A stretch of DNA of 64,000 nucleotides from Sipunculus nudus (GCA_026874595.1 CM049309.1:7276576-7340575); one strand, 5' to 3'. Positions 1 through 12,865 are shown, numbered from the stretch's first letter. Made by a program: numbers and translations. Notes: generated by a model from the letters alone, not told the origin.

Positions 1-1623
1 GATATCTTCAATTCTAATATAACTTGCAATGGGCCTATTTTTTTTTAAATTAATAAATAAAATGTTTCATTTTTTTAAATATTTTTATGCATTATATATT
101 ATTACGTCCATTGATGACAGACAGTTTGTCAACTGACAAAAAGGCAGAAATTATTTTCTTCACCACCTGAACGCTAATTAGCCGGCGTCTTTGAATATTT
201 AACATCGTTTTAGACTGGAGGGCTTTGAGTGACATCCATACTTCATGAGGCTGAGATCTTTATGAGGAAGGTGCATGAAAAAACGCGGGAAACAACAGAC
301 GGTGAAGAACTAACCACTCAGACGATAGATGTCTCTGTAATCGAATTATAAACCTGGCTGTTATGGAAGTACCATATAAAGGATAATGGTGCGTTTAAGT
401 GGATTTTCCCAAGATGGCACCCCTACTTGAGCTGTGTCCCTCAATTGGAGAAATTACATGAAGGCACTTTAGATAACCTTATGTTTTAACCAATCAAACA
501 AAGCAACACAAAAACGCATTTTTTTCAGGATAAATGCTAAAATTAATAAATACCGTAAAGTATATTTAATACTGATAAAGGGATATTGAATCAGTTAAAA
601 CATACTGATACAGTTCGTGTCGTTTAATTAAATACATAAGAATGAATTTCAAAATGCTAAAAACAGAAATGGTTAGTTATAGCAGAAGTTTGAAATAAAA
701 AGAAGGATACAGTAAAACCTTTTGATATCTGATTGTGAATGTGTATTATACAAAGAAAAGATCGTCTGCAAACGTAACCATGATGATGTACGTGACCTGA
801 ATTTATTTCACTTTTAGTGCATACCTTTTTGTATCTTGAAAATATACGTAAACTACAAATATAGCATGAGTTACTACTTTTTTTCTGTAAAAATGTCGAC
901 AGAAGCAAAATCACCTGGTCACAACATGAATGTATCAGTAAGGTCATTTACAAGTCACGTGACATGGTCCGCGCAGTACACTGCTTGCATTCAAGACAAT
1001 AGCAAGTCTGAAACAATATTTAATATAATATATCACTCACGCTAAACACTAAATATAATTATGCTATGAATAATTGATAGTGGCGAATGTCTTAGACTCA
1101 CACACTTTCAAATATTGACTCCTGTCGTTTATTTAATATATAATATATAAAACATTTAAATCCTCAATGGACAGACAGCTGGCAGTTAAGAGTGTTTTAG
1201 GGGTATTGGGTTACGTAAGAGTTGAACCAGAAGACATATCACACGGTGCATACTTCTCGCAATTACACTGCTGACCCTAGACGATTAGGAAAACGGTAGA
1301 ACTAGATAATCCACTATATCCGTGTTTTCTTTCCCGCCAATACAGCTGACGGACGTCAAATGTCAATCCCTGTTTGAGCGTCTTATGTTTGTCATTTATG
1401 TTTAGGTTTTAATAAATAAAAATAAATGGATGGATAAAAGCAACATTTTATTGAGAAATGGGTGCTTGGACCAAGGAGGGTTTCTTCAACTTCGATCTGC
1501 ATGAAGATGCGCATGAATAATTTTGGATAATGAATATGATGTTTCTATGTTTACACATCTATCTGCCCATCTCTTTTGCCGAAACAGCTTAAATGAATTT
1601 CAGTATGAAAAATACATATACAT
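1..1623. other. AT-rich intergenic DNA
   Basis: I see no recognisable gene here. Short open frames at 657-947 and 836-1045 are low-complexity, lack any familiar motif and overlap each other on opposite strands, so I treat them as chance. Confidence 0.6.
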
Positions 1624-1782
1624 GTAGAACCCTTCAAAATCTTTAGAGCAGAGTCAGTGAGGAACCCTTAGAGGTTCCAGGGAGAACCCTCTTGTCAGGG
1701 TTCTTCATGGAACCCTCTCCAAGCTTAAGAGTACTTTATGTAACCCTCATAATGGGTGCTTCTAAGAACCCTTATAAGGTAT
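1624..1782. repeat. AACCCT/AGGGTT palindromic interspersed repeat, copy 1
   Basis: About 160 bp in which AGAACCCT, AGGTTCC and AGGGTTCTT alternate in both orientations, giving many small inverted repeats. Comparable blocks occur at 18300-18462 and 56905-57072, so this is a dispersed family. No coding potential is seen. It could be a miniature inverted-repeat element; the exact ends are not clear. Confidence 0.55.
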
Positions 1783-1972
1783 AGATACAGAAGATATATA
1801 TATCCGCCAGAAAACCAGATGTGGATATCTTTCTGCAGGGGATCTGCATGGACAGAAAATCGGCCCTAGGCGGGGGTATGAACTCCTTAAGTTCTGTCAA
1901 GTTCTTTAATATTTTGTGATTTGAAATAAATATTTTTTTTTATGAAACAATATGGCGTAACATCTAGGAGAA

Positions 1973-2270
1973 GCGTGGTGGCGTAATGGTTAGTGCGCAG
2001 GATATGTGACCGCAAGGTTGTGGGTTCGCGTCCCGTTCTGACCGCAATCTGCGCAAAGACTCCTGGCCAAAGTCTTTACCACAAAGGTGCGCTCTCTCAA
2101 CCAATGAGAGTTATGTACATGTGCTGGGCGGCAGGCAAATATAGTACGAATTACCTTTTTTCGGCTGCCTCGGTCGTATGCCCCCCAGGAAGCTGAGAAA
2201 AGTTACATGAATGAACAGGCCTGAAAGACCAGGAAGGCAAAGTGTAAAGTCGGATCAGACTGACATCGTC
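1973..2270 (+). mobile_element. tRNA-derived SINE
   Basis: The head has RNA polymerase III promoter boxes in tRNA spacing: an A-box-like segment TGGCGTAATGGTTAGTGCGC at 1979-1998 and a near-consensus B box GGTTCGCGTCC at 2023-2033. The roughly 230 bp that follow do not continue a tRNA fold (no CCA end, no T-arm closing into an acceptor stem), as expected for a SINE body and not a tRNA gene. It lies immediately upstream of a LINE insertion. The 3' end is placed by the start of the LINE target site and is approximate. Confidence 0.7.
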
Positions 2271-2286
2271 GGTGATATCAGATTAT

Positions 2287-2297
2287 AAACCCCAACC
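2287..2297. repeat. 11-bp target-site duplication, left copy
   Basis: AAACCCCAACC here is repeated exactly at 3107-3117, bracketing the LINE fragment at 2298-3106. Confidence 0.6.
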
Positions 2298-2718
2298 TTT
2301 AATTGAATTGTGCAGTAAACTCTACTATTATGGTACTTTTAAATCTATGCTCACTCTAGAAAAATATGTTGATTGTATCCCAAATAAACAACACCGTACA
2401 GCACTTGCTAAACTTCGATGTTCAAATCATGAATTAGCTATAGAAATGGGCCGCCATAAAAACATTTCTCGTGAAGAAAGGATCTGTAAATATTGTTTAT
2501 GCTATGGATTCAATATTGTTGAGGATGAAGCTCACTTTATGCAAGAGTGTAAATTATATCACGATTTGAGGTTAAAATATATTAGACAAGACTTGCATAA
2601 TCCAAGTGAACAAAATTTTATAAAATTATTTAATTTAGATAATCCATTTGAAATATCAAAAGTTGCTGTATATGTGTTTAATTCGTTTTTGAGGAGACGG
2701 AAAATGATAGATGGTTGA
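2298..2718 (+). pseudogene. LINE ORF2 C-terminal remnant (zinc-knuckle-like region)
   Basis: About 140 residues. The segment KLRCSNHELAIEMGRHKN followed by an ICKYC...EDEAHFMQEC cysteine/histidine cluster is the hallmark of the region after the reverse transcriptase domain in many non-LTR elements. The polymerase and endonuclease domains are absent because of 5' truncation. The upstream in-frame ATG at 2272 lies in flanking DNA, before the target duplication, and is not the element's start. Confidence 0.75.
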
Positions 2719-3106
2719 ATTATGTATTTTAAACAGTACTCACTGTTGACAGCACAATAGATTCATTGTGTACTAAGGTGTGCAATAATGTTACATGTGT
2801 TTATGGCACGATTGATTAGTCATTTTAAGACTGTTACTTAACATTATATTGTCGTAATTTTTTAACTGACTGTTTATTGAAATGTAATTATGTTTATCCT
2901 CACAGATGATGGCAAAACAGATTTATATGTATGTAGGTATGCAGTTCTTTTACTTGTGTAAATGGCAGTGTTTACTAGAAAATATAAGACTGCTACCTTC
3001 CATTGGATTTTTGTACTTTTTAAATTGAATATTTATTGAAATGTTTGGAACTTTGGGCCTGAGGCCTTTTTCCTGAATAAAGTTCTGTTCTGTTCTGTTC
3101 TGTTCA
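2298..3106 (+). mobile_element. 5'-truncated non-LTR retrotransposon (LINE)
   Basis: The fragment carries the C-terminal end of a LINE ORF2 (to the stop at 2716-2718), then about 370 bp of 3' UTR with an AATAAA-like AATAAAG near the end and a terminal tandem run of TTCTG/TCTGT units (3083-3105). It is bracketed by an exact 11-bp duplication. A short tandem 3' tail with no poly(A) fits CR1/L2-type or related clades; the clade is inference. Only the last part of the element was inserted, so it is dead on arrival. Confidence 0.75.
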
Positions 3107-3117
3107 AAACCCCAACC

Positions 3118-3584
3118 ATTAACATTACTTTAACGTTAACTAAGAAATATTTTGTTATTCTTTATGAGATAGGCCTCTCATCATAACATTAGGCTAACCG
3201 TTGTGAGATACATGTTAAGCAAACGTAATCCCTAATGATTTCTTTCACGTGACTGGAGGACTGAGCTATGTACAAAGCCAAAGAGAGGCCTGATGAGATT
3301 GGCCGATGTATGACGTCATGGATTGCATTAAGAAATTACCCTGAAACTCATGAACTCACAATTGTATCAAGGGTTGGATTTGAGATCTGGAATTTCATCA
3401 AATAATGGGGTATGGGGATCACTAACGGAAGTATTAACGGCTCCTTAACCAATAACACAACATTTAGCTTTCTGTGGAGAAGTATCGGCCAACAATTTGT
3501 TTGTAAAGAAATAATCTACAGCCATATATGCTATGTGCATAAATCTAAGATTTTTTAACCGGGAAAGATCGGGAGATTATTCGT
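3118..3584. other. intergenic, nothing recognised
   Basis: No coding, RNA or repeat signal that I can support. Confidence 0.5.
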
Positions 3585-3589
3585 GTGAT

Positions 3590-3815
3590 CGAAGCCAATC
3601 ATCGACGTGCCCCCCTACAGCCAGATGTCGTTGCGACTCAAAACGAACCTCTTTCACTTCGGAATTGTGGGACGGCCGGAACTACTTTTTTCAACTGTCA
3701 AACCCCAAGATTAAAATTTGTCACAGCTCTACCTTCTGCACAGGGGCATGCTTACAAAATATCATTTATTCGATGAACTCCTCACAGAGACATCCGTGAT
3801 CATGTGATTTACTTT
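3590..3815. repeat. diverged dispersed repeat, copy A
   Basis: The block resembles 20026-20260 in the same orientation. Shared landmarks in the same order are CCTAC.GCCA near the start, CTC(A/G)AAACGAACCTCTT, a GGAATTGTGGGA-like stretch, GC(A/G)TGCT(T/A)ACAAAATAT and a GATTT/AATTT end. The small open frames that run through it are incidental. Confidence 0.45.
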
Positions 3816-3999
3816 GAAACAATTCTTATCCGACATATTTAACGGACTATACTATACCTCTTCTTTACATTGTATTTAGAAGCGCCTGTGCACTTTGTGT
3901 ACCCACAATCCCTACAATTCCCAGTCACATCACGTCAACGAGCCCTTACCGAGGTTTTTTATTTTTTTATTTTTTTCTGCTACGGCCGGACATTGTTTA

Positions 4000-4470
4000 C
4001 TCGGCGAGTCTCCTCAGTATTTTAATAGCTCGTTCGGGAGCTAGTCGCTCTTTATCGCGGAGTTAAAGAGCGTCGAGGTCTCGCTGGAAATTCGGCGAAT
4101 GTTTGCTCGGTGGCACCTTAGGAAGAGATCGAAGGGCCCCAAAGGAGCACCGCTGGGGAATCTTGGGATCGTTCTACTGAGGAGCCTCCGATCACTGAGG
4201 AGCCTTGGTATGGTCAGAGGAAAGACCGTCCGACGAGATTTGAACGATGTTCGGAGGAGACTCGGACGTGCTTCCAACGACGTCCTGTCGGGCCCCTCCA
4301 CATTTCAGGTGCAGAACAATCATTGAACTCGGACGGGCCTCGATTAGTCATTCACTAGTGTGACAACATTCTATAAAAATCGACGGATGTCGGCAGGGTT
4401 TAAAATTGGGCGAGGAGCTCGCTGCTCGGTCGTTTTTTAAAATCCACCGGAGCTCGGCCAGTAATGTGAC
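4000..4470. other. GC- and CpG-rich block of unknown nature
   Basis: This segment is markedly richer in G+C and CpG than its surroundings, with repeated GGAGCCT and GAGGAGCC phrases and several short inverted motifs. Overlapping open frames exist on both strands (4099-4326 plus, 4041-4301 minus), which is what GC-rich non-coding DNA also produces. It might be a promoter-like CpG island or an unclassified repeat. Confidence 0.35.
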
Positions 4471-6440
4471 TTCAGCTTAACATACAAAGACATCTACTTT
4501 TAAGAGGTCGATTCTGCGCAGTGCACTAGTGTATTACGCCCAGCAGGGGAGGATGAATACATGAGGCTGGCTGGTACTAGAACTCTAAAAAGCATTAAAA
4601 CGCGAGAGCGCTCATATTTTCTTGCAAACAATATACCAATGTGGTATTTTTTTCTATTTTCCACTTGTAAAGTTCAAAATACTTTTATCCGTGCGTCATC
4701 TCATTTTTCCTTTACTGTATTTATATGTATTTTTATCTGGATTTTTACGTTCTCATAAACATTTCAGTTTTATCTTTTTTAAACGATACGGCACGTTACA
4801 ACATTTTCAATCAAACTTTCTTTTATATATTAAGCAACTGTGTTGCATACTGTTCGATATACGTTACTCTAATATATATTTGAACCTCGATTTTAGCTGT
4901 AATTTTATGCTCTGATTTTACGTCATTTTTAGTAGGATAGTCCTATATGTAGTACATTTTATTTTATTGTAATTTCTCTATGTATTTCGAGACCCATATG
5001 TAAACAATTCTTTTATACAGGCTTTTCTGGAAGATGTAATAAATAAATAACTTATACATTTGAACATACACATACCTGCTGTTCTGTTTGTAGTGAGGGA
5101 CGTTCAGCAATGACGGATTATCGGAGAAAAATGTATACGGGGTTTTATATCGTGAAAAAATTCGGTTTATATACATGTACTCAAATAATTCCTCTGTGTC
5201 GAAAATTTGCCTTTATCCATCGGCTGGTCGGGAAGAAATATTCGTCAAAATCGGGAGCTTTGAGAGGTATATGTGTGATACTATATAAGGATTATGAACA
5301 AACGTGTTTTGACCTACAATGTATGTAAGCGAAAATAAAGAAAGTGCAGGTGTGGTGATTTTGTTAAGGGACGACTTTGTATTCGACGCCACGTTTTATC
5401 TGTACTTTTGATAGACCAATTTATTCATCTAGAATGACTTTAACCTGTCATAGGACATTTGATAAGCGTGATTCAGGAAAAAAAGTCCAAAGCCCAGGCA
5501 TCTGCCGTCAATTTTACAGGTAAAATCTGAACAATATACACCATCAAACCAAAATGGCCGTTTTCCTCCAAATATTATCTCAAAACAGCACAGAGGCGTT
5601 AAAAGCGTGTCAAAAATGAAATAAACAGGCTATTACCCCGAGGGTTCAAAGATGGGATAACACGTGCAATATATGCATGATTTATGTTGCCTCCCTTTAA
5701 TCATTGGTGCTATTAGATTAGGCTAGCCAGTAACCAACGTATTTATTGTAGTTCTGCCGGTGATCAAGTACTAAGTCGCTTGGAGCTGTTATTTATGTGG
5801 TCGGACCGGACTCTGTTCCAAGTTGGCTCATTAAGGAGTCTTATAAAATACAGCTGAATAATTGGCTTGAGTTATATCAACCGCTTAAGTTAACATGCGG
5901 TTGTACAAATTAATGATATCGCATGCATCTTGTATCTCACGCCCCCGTTTATTAAGAGAGATTAGATAATATACAGCACACATCAGTGCATTTGTGCCCT
6001 AGATTATGGATTCCCGTGCGATATCACATTTCAGGGTGATGTATATGTTCTATTTTTCTTTTTTGTTTACACGTATCGCGATGAACCCTTTACATTTACA
6101 ACCCACAGTAGGTATGATATAAAGTTAGGTTAAAAATCAATGAAGTCTAATCCAGCACCTTTGTTACGATCGACCAGGAGCGACCCGGGGGGGGGGGGAA
6201 TCCATAGGCATACCTTCATATAAATGTACCTATATTAACTAATTCAGCGATACAAGGTAGTTAAGTGTTTTAATATTGTGGTGAACAGCAAAGAGGTTAT
6301 TTTGCTAGTCTCAGTGTATTTTGTTATATTGTATTCATCTGCCAAACCCCGCTAACACGAATGCATGTGAGATCAGCACAATTGGTTGTTTTAGTGAGGC
6401 GGTCATTTCGGGGCATTGGTAGCAAAGCGGGTTTTACTGT
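4471..6440. other. AT-rich intergenic DNA
   Basis: No gene recognised; the open frames at 4561-4915 and 5110-5328 are AT-rich with no motif. A run of ten or so G occurs near 6189-6199. Confidence 0.5.
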
Positions 6441-6515
6441 ATGATATTATATAATATAATATATTATATTATATTATATTATATTATAATAAAATATAAT
6501 ATAATATAATATAAT
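6441..6515. repeat. AT microsatellite, ATATTAT/ATAATAT palindromic
   Basis: Tandem TATAA-type pentamers first run in one orientation and then in the complementary orientation, so the tract can fold on itself. Confidence 0.8.
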
Positions 6516-8209
6516 ATGCACTCGATTCTTTAAACTGGGAAGTGAAGTAACGTTAAAGTTTATTAACAATTTTGAGTGACCCATTAACAACGTTTTAATG
6601 AAACAGTTGTCAAATAATTTAAGGTGTGAACAAGCCAACTTTAAAGCAAACGAATTCAGAAGAAAATATATTCCTATTTGAAGTACTCCTAATTAAATCC
6701 TTAAAATATCAGTCTGTCAGACGACACATTGTTTACGTTCAAGGCTCGTGTGACTGGTATAATGGCGCTCTATGCAAAAATTGTATGTGTCTTGTATTTA
6801 TTAGGCAGTCATAATTTTAGAGAAAAAGCAAGTCCTACAGAAGATGATTATCGGGGGGGGGGGGGGGGGGGTCTTCATAGCCCCCTTTTCGAGACTTAAG
6901 GTCCTTTCTGAGGGATCTTGTTAGTCTTTCTGCATGGGTTGAACCCCCCCCCCCCTTCTCCAAAATCCTGATTCACTCCCTGTTCCAAAATAGAATAATA
7001 ATGGTGACGTCACGTTTTCGTAATTTTCATATTTTTATATACCTTTTAAAGATATCAATACCAAACTTGCTACGGCAATCCTACATTGTTCATGGCACAT
7101 GTCTGTTAATCTTTCAACTTTCTAACACGACCTATCTGAAAAGTGCTTAGTCAACAATCTCATTATTTTTCTGCGTTTTGAATTCAAAATTGTAATATGG
7201 TCATGTACCTGTAATAGGTTAGGATATAGTCATTATTAATAATATATATATTTTTTTAGCCTTGTGTCCTTAAAAAAAATATGTAAAGGTCACTGGAACT
7301 AGGTCAAAGTAATTAGACCATAATAAGATACAACCAGAATAAAAATCGATTAAATCGGATAGAAAAGTGACATAATCATAGTAAGAATAATAACGACAAA
7401 AACTATACCCCAACCCAAGTTGGACATAATATTAAGACAAACAGATTGGATGGGGGCAGTTCCAGATATTCATATTATCTTCATTAACGGTACGGCTCAA
7501 ATCTCTTAACCGTTAGATGACAAAATAGTCGTTTGAGGCACTATCGGAAACGTTGTGAGTTGTAAAGTCAAGGTTAAGATGGATTTCATGAGACCGACTG
7601 AACAACAACATAAAAAAAGAACCTAAAAAAGGCTCTACATATATCGTTAGGCAGAATGTTTCGAGGGCACGAGCTCTCTAATGTGTGTCCAGGTCAGTTT
7701 TAATCAATATGAAGGCTTTTGGTTCACTCAAGGTTTCAATAGACAGGAAGTCTTTCTGACAGATTCCGCTGTGCATGTATATTTTTTTTATATCTGAGTG
7801 TCGGGTATATACACACGATGGAGTTCAATATGCAGCCTGAATATATACGAGTTATTCTGCGCACATTTGTAAGTAAATATTTGGACATCCTTGCTCTTAA
7901 ATCAACTTGGGTACGCTTGGGCGGGTATAAGAAAGGAGTGTTGTATCAGCCAGCCTGATTCAAATTTACAATACTTGTAACATCGATGAAGGCCTGGCTT
8001 GTTGGAAATGTACAGGACATACATCCAGTGCCTTTGGAGTATTAGATCAACCTTTGGCCAGACCTTAGTTTTAGAAGATGTCTGAGCGCTCTGTGATGTT
8101 ATTTTGAAGTTAATGCGGAGAGACAGAGGGAGGGGATGTCAGATGTGTAAAGGGGTGGAACCCGCAAACAGGGGCTGATATTGGACTCCACATCATGATC
8201 AGAGCATTT
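6516..8209. other. intergenic with homopolymer G and C runs
   Basis: Contains a run of about 19 G at 6853-6871 and a run of about 12 C near 6944-6955. No supported gene. Confidence 0.5.
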
Positions 8210-8292
8210 CAGTGGCGTCAGTTTTATCTTCAAGGGTGGGGGCAGTGAATCGTAGGCGTCAGGGTAATCAAAATTGGGACTTTTTTTTAAAA

Positions 8293-8345
<53 letters not shown>
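8210..8345 (+). repeat. CAGTGGCGTCA MITE family, left-end fragment plus AT microsatellite
   Basis: Starts CAGTGGCGTCAGTTTTATCT, then a G-rich stretch, ACACACAC and (AT)n at 8301-8345. The order matches the left part of the complete copy at 24094-24568. The right part of this family is seen separately at about 9100-9395, so this may be one copy split by about 750 bp or two fragments. Confidence 0.55.
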
Positions 8346-8346
<1 letters not shown>

Positions 8347-9099
8347 TTTTTATTTGTGTAGCACATATGTTGTAGCGGTCCTGGGTCTTTTGTGTGGGGA
8401 AATTAGCTAAACACAAACAGTAAGTCCTCAAGTGACAGAGTCGGTGTATTCAGTAAATATATGTACACAGCATGCTGGTCATTTCATTTTCAGACATCTT
8501 GCAGCCTCATTAGAGATAAACCTGCCGCTACCTGCATGAAGCTGATTGGTTCCTCATTAAGGCTGGAAGCATCATGTAGGAATACAGTTTCATAAACTGT
8601 GACTGCAGTAAACCTAAATTTGTGTTTCTTCATGTAACTGACTTTCTATTTTATACAAAAACTACTTAATGAAATTAAATGAAACTTCACATATACATGA
8701 AATGTGGCCAAATGATTATACATGCAGGAAATTGTATTAAACTAAAATAAAGTTATTTCTTACTGTAGAATTGATAACAAAGTTAAGAACTTAAACAATC
8801 GCAGAAAATCCACTTGAATCATAATGTAGCATTACTAAATAAGGCACAATGATGAAAGCTTCAAAGTGAATCAATGGTGTAGCAATCTGGCTGTGTTAAA
8901 AATACGAAGCCAATATGTATCATACTGGGTGATTTAAAGAAGAATTATTATTGCCCAACAAACACACTGGGGGTGTCTGTCCAGTGGGTTGACCACATAG
9001 TGTTACACAAAGGAACAGACTGGCCCACATATAAAGTTAATAGTACAGCTTGAACATATACAATTAATTAGTATCACTATATTATGCTCTACCATTCAA
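8346..9099. other. intergenic, possible insertion between MITE halves
   Basis: AT-rich, no gene recognised. It separates the left and right portions of the CAGTGGCGTCA family. Confidence 0.35.
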
Positions 9100-9395
9100 A
9101 TATATTCAAATATATTACAATTAAGTATAAGCCTTTAAAAAATATGATTCCAGTATAGTTTAATTCAAATCCAGGTTTAGATATATGTTTCATAATAAAC
9201 TCAAATATTTCACATATATGGAAATGAATATACAAAGTCTGTAACCCTAATCATTAATATATTGAATTTCTAATATATAAATATTATTTTCTGAATAACA
9301 GGGGGATAATTACATTGAACTCCCCCCCCCCCCCAACTATAACACTGCTAAAAAGTGGGCTGAGTGCATGTGTCCTCACCCCCCCCCCCCCCCCG
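9100..9395 (+). repeat. CAGTGGCGTCA MITE family, right-part fragment
   Basis: Matches 24297-24545 in order: AAATATATT(A/G)CAATTAAGTAT, a CCAGTATA(G/C) landmark, TTAAT(T)ATATT, ATAAATATTATT, a GG(G)GAT(A/G)ATTACATTGA(A/C)CT box, then CTAAAAAGTG(G)G and poly(C). The terminal ATTGACGCC is missing here. Confidence 0.55.
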
Positions 9396-12300
9396 GGAAA
9401 CAAGGCCCATGTTTTTTTCTGTGTTCTTACACATATTCAACAGTGCACTTGAAGGTATAATAATATATAGCATTTAACTGATCGTTAAATGAATGGAAGA
9501 TTGGAGAATTTGAAGGGGTTAATTTGCAATGATATATGCTGCTTGCAAAATTTTATTAGTCGGCAAACTACTTAATGTTAAAATGTAGAAATTGACATGT
9601 AAATTTGAAATGACTGTTAGGGGATTCCGATTTTTGTGTTATATTGAAACCCGGACACTGTAAGTAAATTGCACGTTTAATCTGTAACAATTAGTGTGTT
9701 TTAATCTTTGGTTTGATATGCATGAATTCTTATCCCCGGGTCCTTAGTCAACTCGTGACAAATTAAGAAATAGGAAGTGTGTAGGCAGCCGACAATGTCA
9801 CCTGCGGTGTGTCAGCATCAGGGCACATTGAGCAGCCGACTGTGTTGGCTGCCTAGACTTTACACACTCTAGACCCTGCGTATAGCCGACAGTGCTTTAG
9901 CTGGTATAAGAATTACTTGTATTGTCTAGTTACACATGCACACTCATATGATATAATATTCATACACTACAAACTGTAAATGAATTTCGTCGTCCGAGAG
10001 AACGTGATTGTTATGAGAACTGGTCAACCTGGTCATTTTTTACACGGTGAGGACGTGGGACGACCGGAATTTTCGAGCTCTGTATTATTGCGTGTTTCAT
10101 TTACAGTACCAGTATGTCAGCATCTTTTATTCTAGTCATATCACTATTAAATCATGATTGACAATATTTTCATAACTCCGTATATTTGAACCTTTAATGT
10201 TCAAAGTACATCACTTTTTCAGGATTGGCATACATGACACTGAACAGATATTCATATCAAATCTAAAAAAAGTTTACAAGATTAAATTTTGAACGTGAAA
10301 AGCACTATACATGCAGCATCACAGCTGAACAGATACTTCCAAAGAAATAAATGCCCCCGGGTTAGACCTCTAATAATACATTGTTGCAGGTTAAAGTCAC
10401 TTATTGTACAGTAATGAGACTACTGATTCTTTCAAGTTTTTTTAAAAATAATTTTCATACTATACATTTCCAAACTATTGTTAAGTTTACAGGCTCAATA
10501 TTACATTGCAAAGTCAAATGGGGTGGGGGTGGGGGGTATTTGGTGGCCCTCTGCGGCGCCTCCCTAGCTACTCTCTCAGTGTAAACGTCAATATAATTGT
10601 GGAAGAAACGAAAACTTATGGGGTATTTGTTGGCAGGTCAAGACAAGTCAAAAGCATTAAAGTCAGCATAACGTGGACCTAACAGTCCAGACGAGTGCTG
10701 CTGTGTCCCGGTTGCAAAAGTACACCGTAAATAAAGACTCACCTCTTATAGAACACTTGGATGACAACTTGTCTAAGGATGTTCACGGGAGCTGGGGCAT
10801 CAATGAACGCTATTAAAGCCAGCAAGCGTGTGTGTATACTGTATACATGTAGCAAAGCTGCCGTTGACAGGCAGGCGCAGTGTTGACTTTTAACCCCTGC
10901 TTCGGTCGTCCCAAACGGTCAGCAGTCCACCCAACCCTTAATTTGAGGATAAAACTCTCCTTGGCTGCCCGGCAAATTAAACTGTCTGTAGTTTGACACG
11001 CCGGGGATGACTTCGCCCGCTGGCCGTTAGCTCAGGTTTCGCCCTCAGTAGCCAGGCGAGTAACGATTATGACGAGGCTCCGATCTAGTGCACTGCACGG
11101 TATTCCCAAATGTTCTTCCTTTGGCCACGGAGTGCGATAAAAGACCAACATATGTTGGTTGTCTTCTTTAAGAGATGGTCACAGCACCAAAGTTAGGCCA
11201 CATGGATATTACGTTTTGTTTATCACCTTACACGGTGTGTATCTAGATAACTGGCCCATATGCTGATTTGACAACTACGCTATGTAAATTGGCTCTGCTG
11301 GCGCTTGGCGCGCGATAATCTCATCTAAACCGCGGCGGGCTAAAGGGACCACCGGGTCTGCATAGCATAGTATACATGTATCTGACATTACATGTGCGAT
11401 CACGCTCAGTTAGTGATATCTTATCACGGTCCATGTATCACTAACACGAAGTGCTACCTTACACACAAATAATTAACACTGCCTTTCACTGATATCAATT
11501 ACGCACACATTGATGAAGAAGCCGCCCCATGTTCAATATAAAGATAAAAATTTACCCCTTTTTTCTTGTCTGATGTAATATGAATATCACCTTTCTGCAG
11601 GCTGAAATTTGCATCATAAGATTCTGTGACGTCTTACACTTAGTTTTCGGCGTCATAATGTGTAATTCATTTTTGCCCTCTGGTGGAAAAAATGGAAACT
11701 ACACAACCAAAAAGTTAAAAAATGACTTAAGGTGTTTTTAGTACGGATTAGAAGGTTCCTTTTGTTGAATTAAATTTCATTAAGTATTTCTTCAGAACTT
11801 GTATATACACACACAGACACACCCATAGACACACACATAAATTTAAATATATATTAGTGGTAGGAATTGGTTTTAAAATTATAATCGATGATTTAAAAAT
11901 AAAAATTATTAAAAGATTATTTTATGAACTTTCTTTATTACCTTGACATCTGCTGTATAATAGTACCTTAAATACTAACCACAGTAAATAGTCTGACACG
12001 TGTATCGGTATTCATTATGAAACATCAATCCAACCTCAACTTGATGCTATTCGTTACTTCGTGTTAATATATCTCTGACAGAATTAGATTCTTTACATGT
12101 GCATTCATAATTTTTTTTTATCGATTATGCAAAAATCAATCGATTTAATTTGAAAGAAAACGACCAATCATCGATTAATCGGCACACCAATGTAGAGATT
12201 TATGACAGATCTGTGTCCTGCTTCAGCGTAAACTTGTTACTGCGCACCAAAACTCCGGATATGGGTTACCTGATGTAAAATACATATTTTATGAGTGTTT

Positions 12301-12645
12301 CCTCCTTAAAGAAAATGGAGGGAAAATGATTCTCCGGCATACATATATTACTAAAATGGCATTTCCCGTTTTCTATAATGATTGTAAGTGAAACGCAACA
12401 TGGCACCGTTCTTTAGTGGTGTAGAGTTAATCTTTGGACACGCTTTTAGAAATTGAGCTTCCATTGTGCACAGCACTGATGTGGACAACCTGGATGTACG
12501 CAATAAAAAACGAAAATAAGAATTTTAGGACTCTCATACGTCGGCGATTAATTAATTTTAACCCACGATAGTACAGCAGTATACTCAACAAAATACGTCA
12601 CATAAGTTTTTTTTATGCCGAAACAATATATGCAGATGCAGAAAG
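9396..12645. other. long intergenic interval
   Basis: No gene I can support. It contains an imperfect hairpin at about 9776-9870 (GTGTGTAGGCAGCCGACA facing TGTTGGCTGCCTAGACTTTA) and a moderately GC-rich part at 10860-11110. A minus-strand segment ending in a good GTGAGT donor at about 10738 stays open for roughly 65 codons but has no start codon and no recognised similarity. Confidence 0.4.
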
Positions 12646-12789
12646 AGAGAAGGAGTTGGGGAAAGAAAGAGAGAGAGAAAAAAAAAGAGACAGATTGGGA
12701 GAGAGACAGGAAGAGTCAGAGAGAGACAGACAGGCAGAAAACATGGTAGACAAGCAGAGAGAGAGAGACAGAGACACAGAGAGACAGAG

Positions 12790-12865
<76 letters not shown>

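Noticed and set aside
1973-2045. tRNA gene
   Set aside because: A and B boxes are present but the sequence does not close into a full cloverleaf and continues into a 200-bp body, so it is called a SINE.
4041-4326. Overlapping open frames on both strands as a protein gene
   Set aside because: High GC alone explains them; no splice sites or motifs.
10738-10915. Minus-strand segment with AFIDAPAPVNILRQVVIQVFYK before a GTGAGT donor
   Set aside because: It has no in-frame start codon and no clear upstream acceptor, and I recognise no family; could be a real exon but unsupported.
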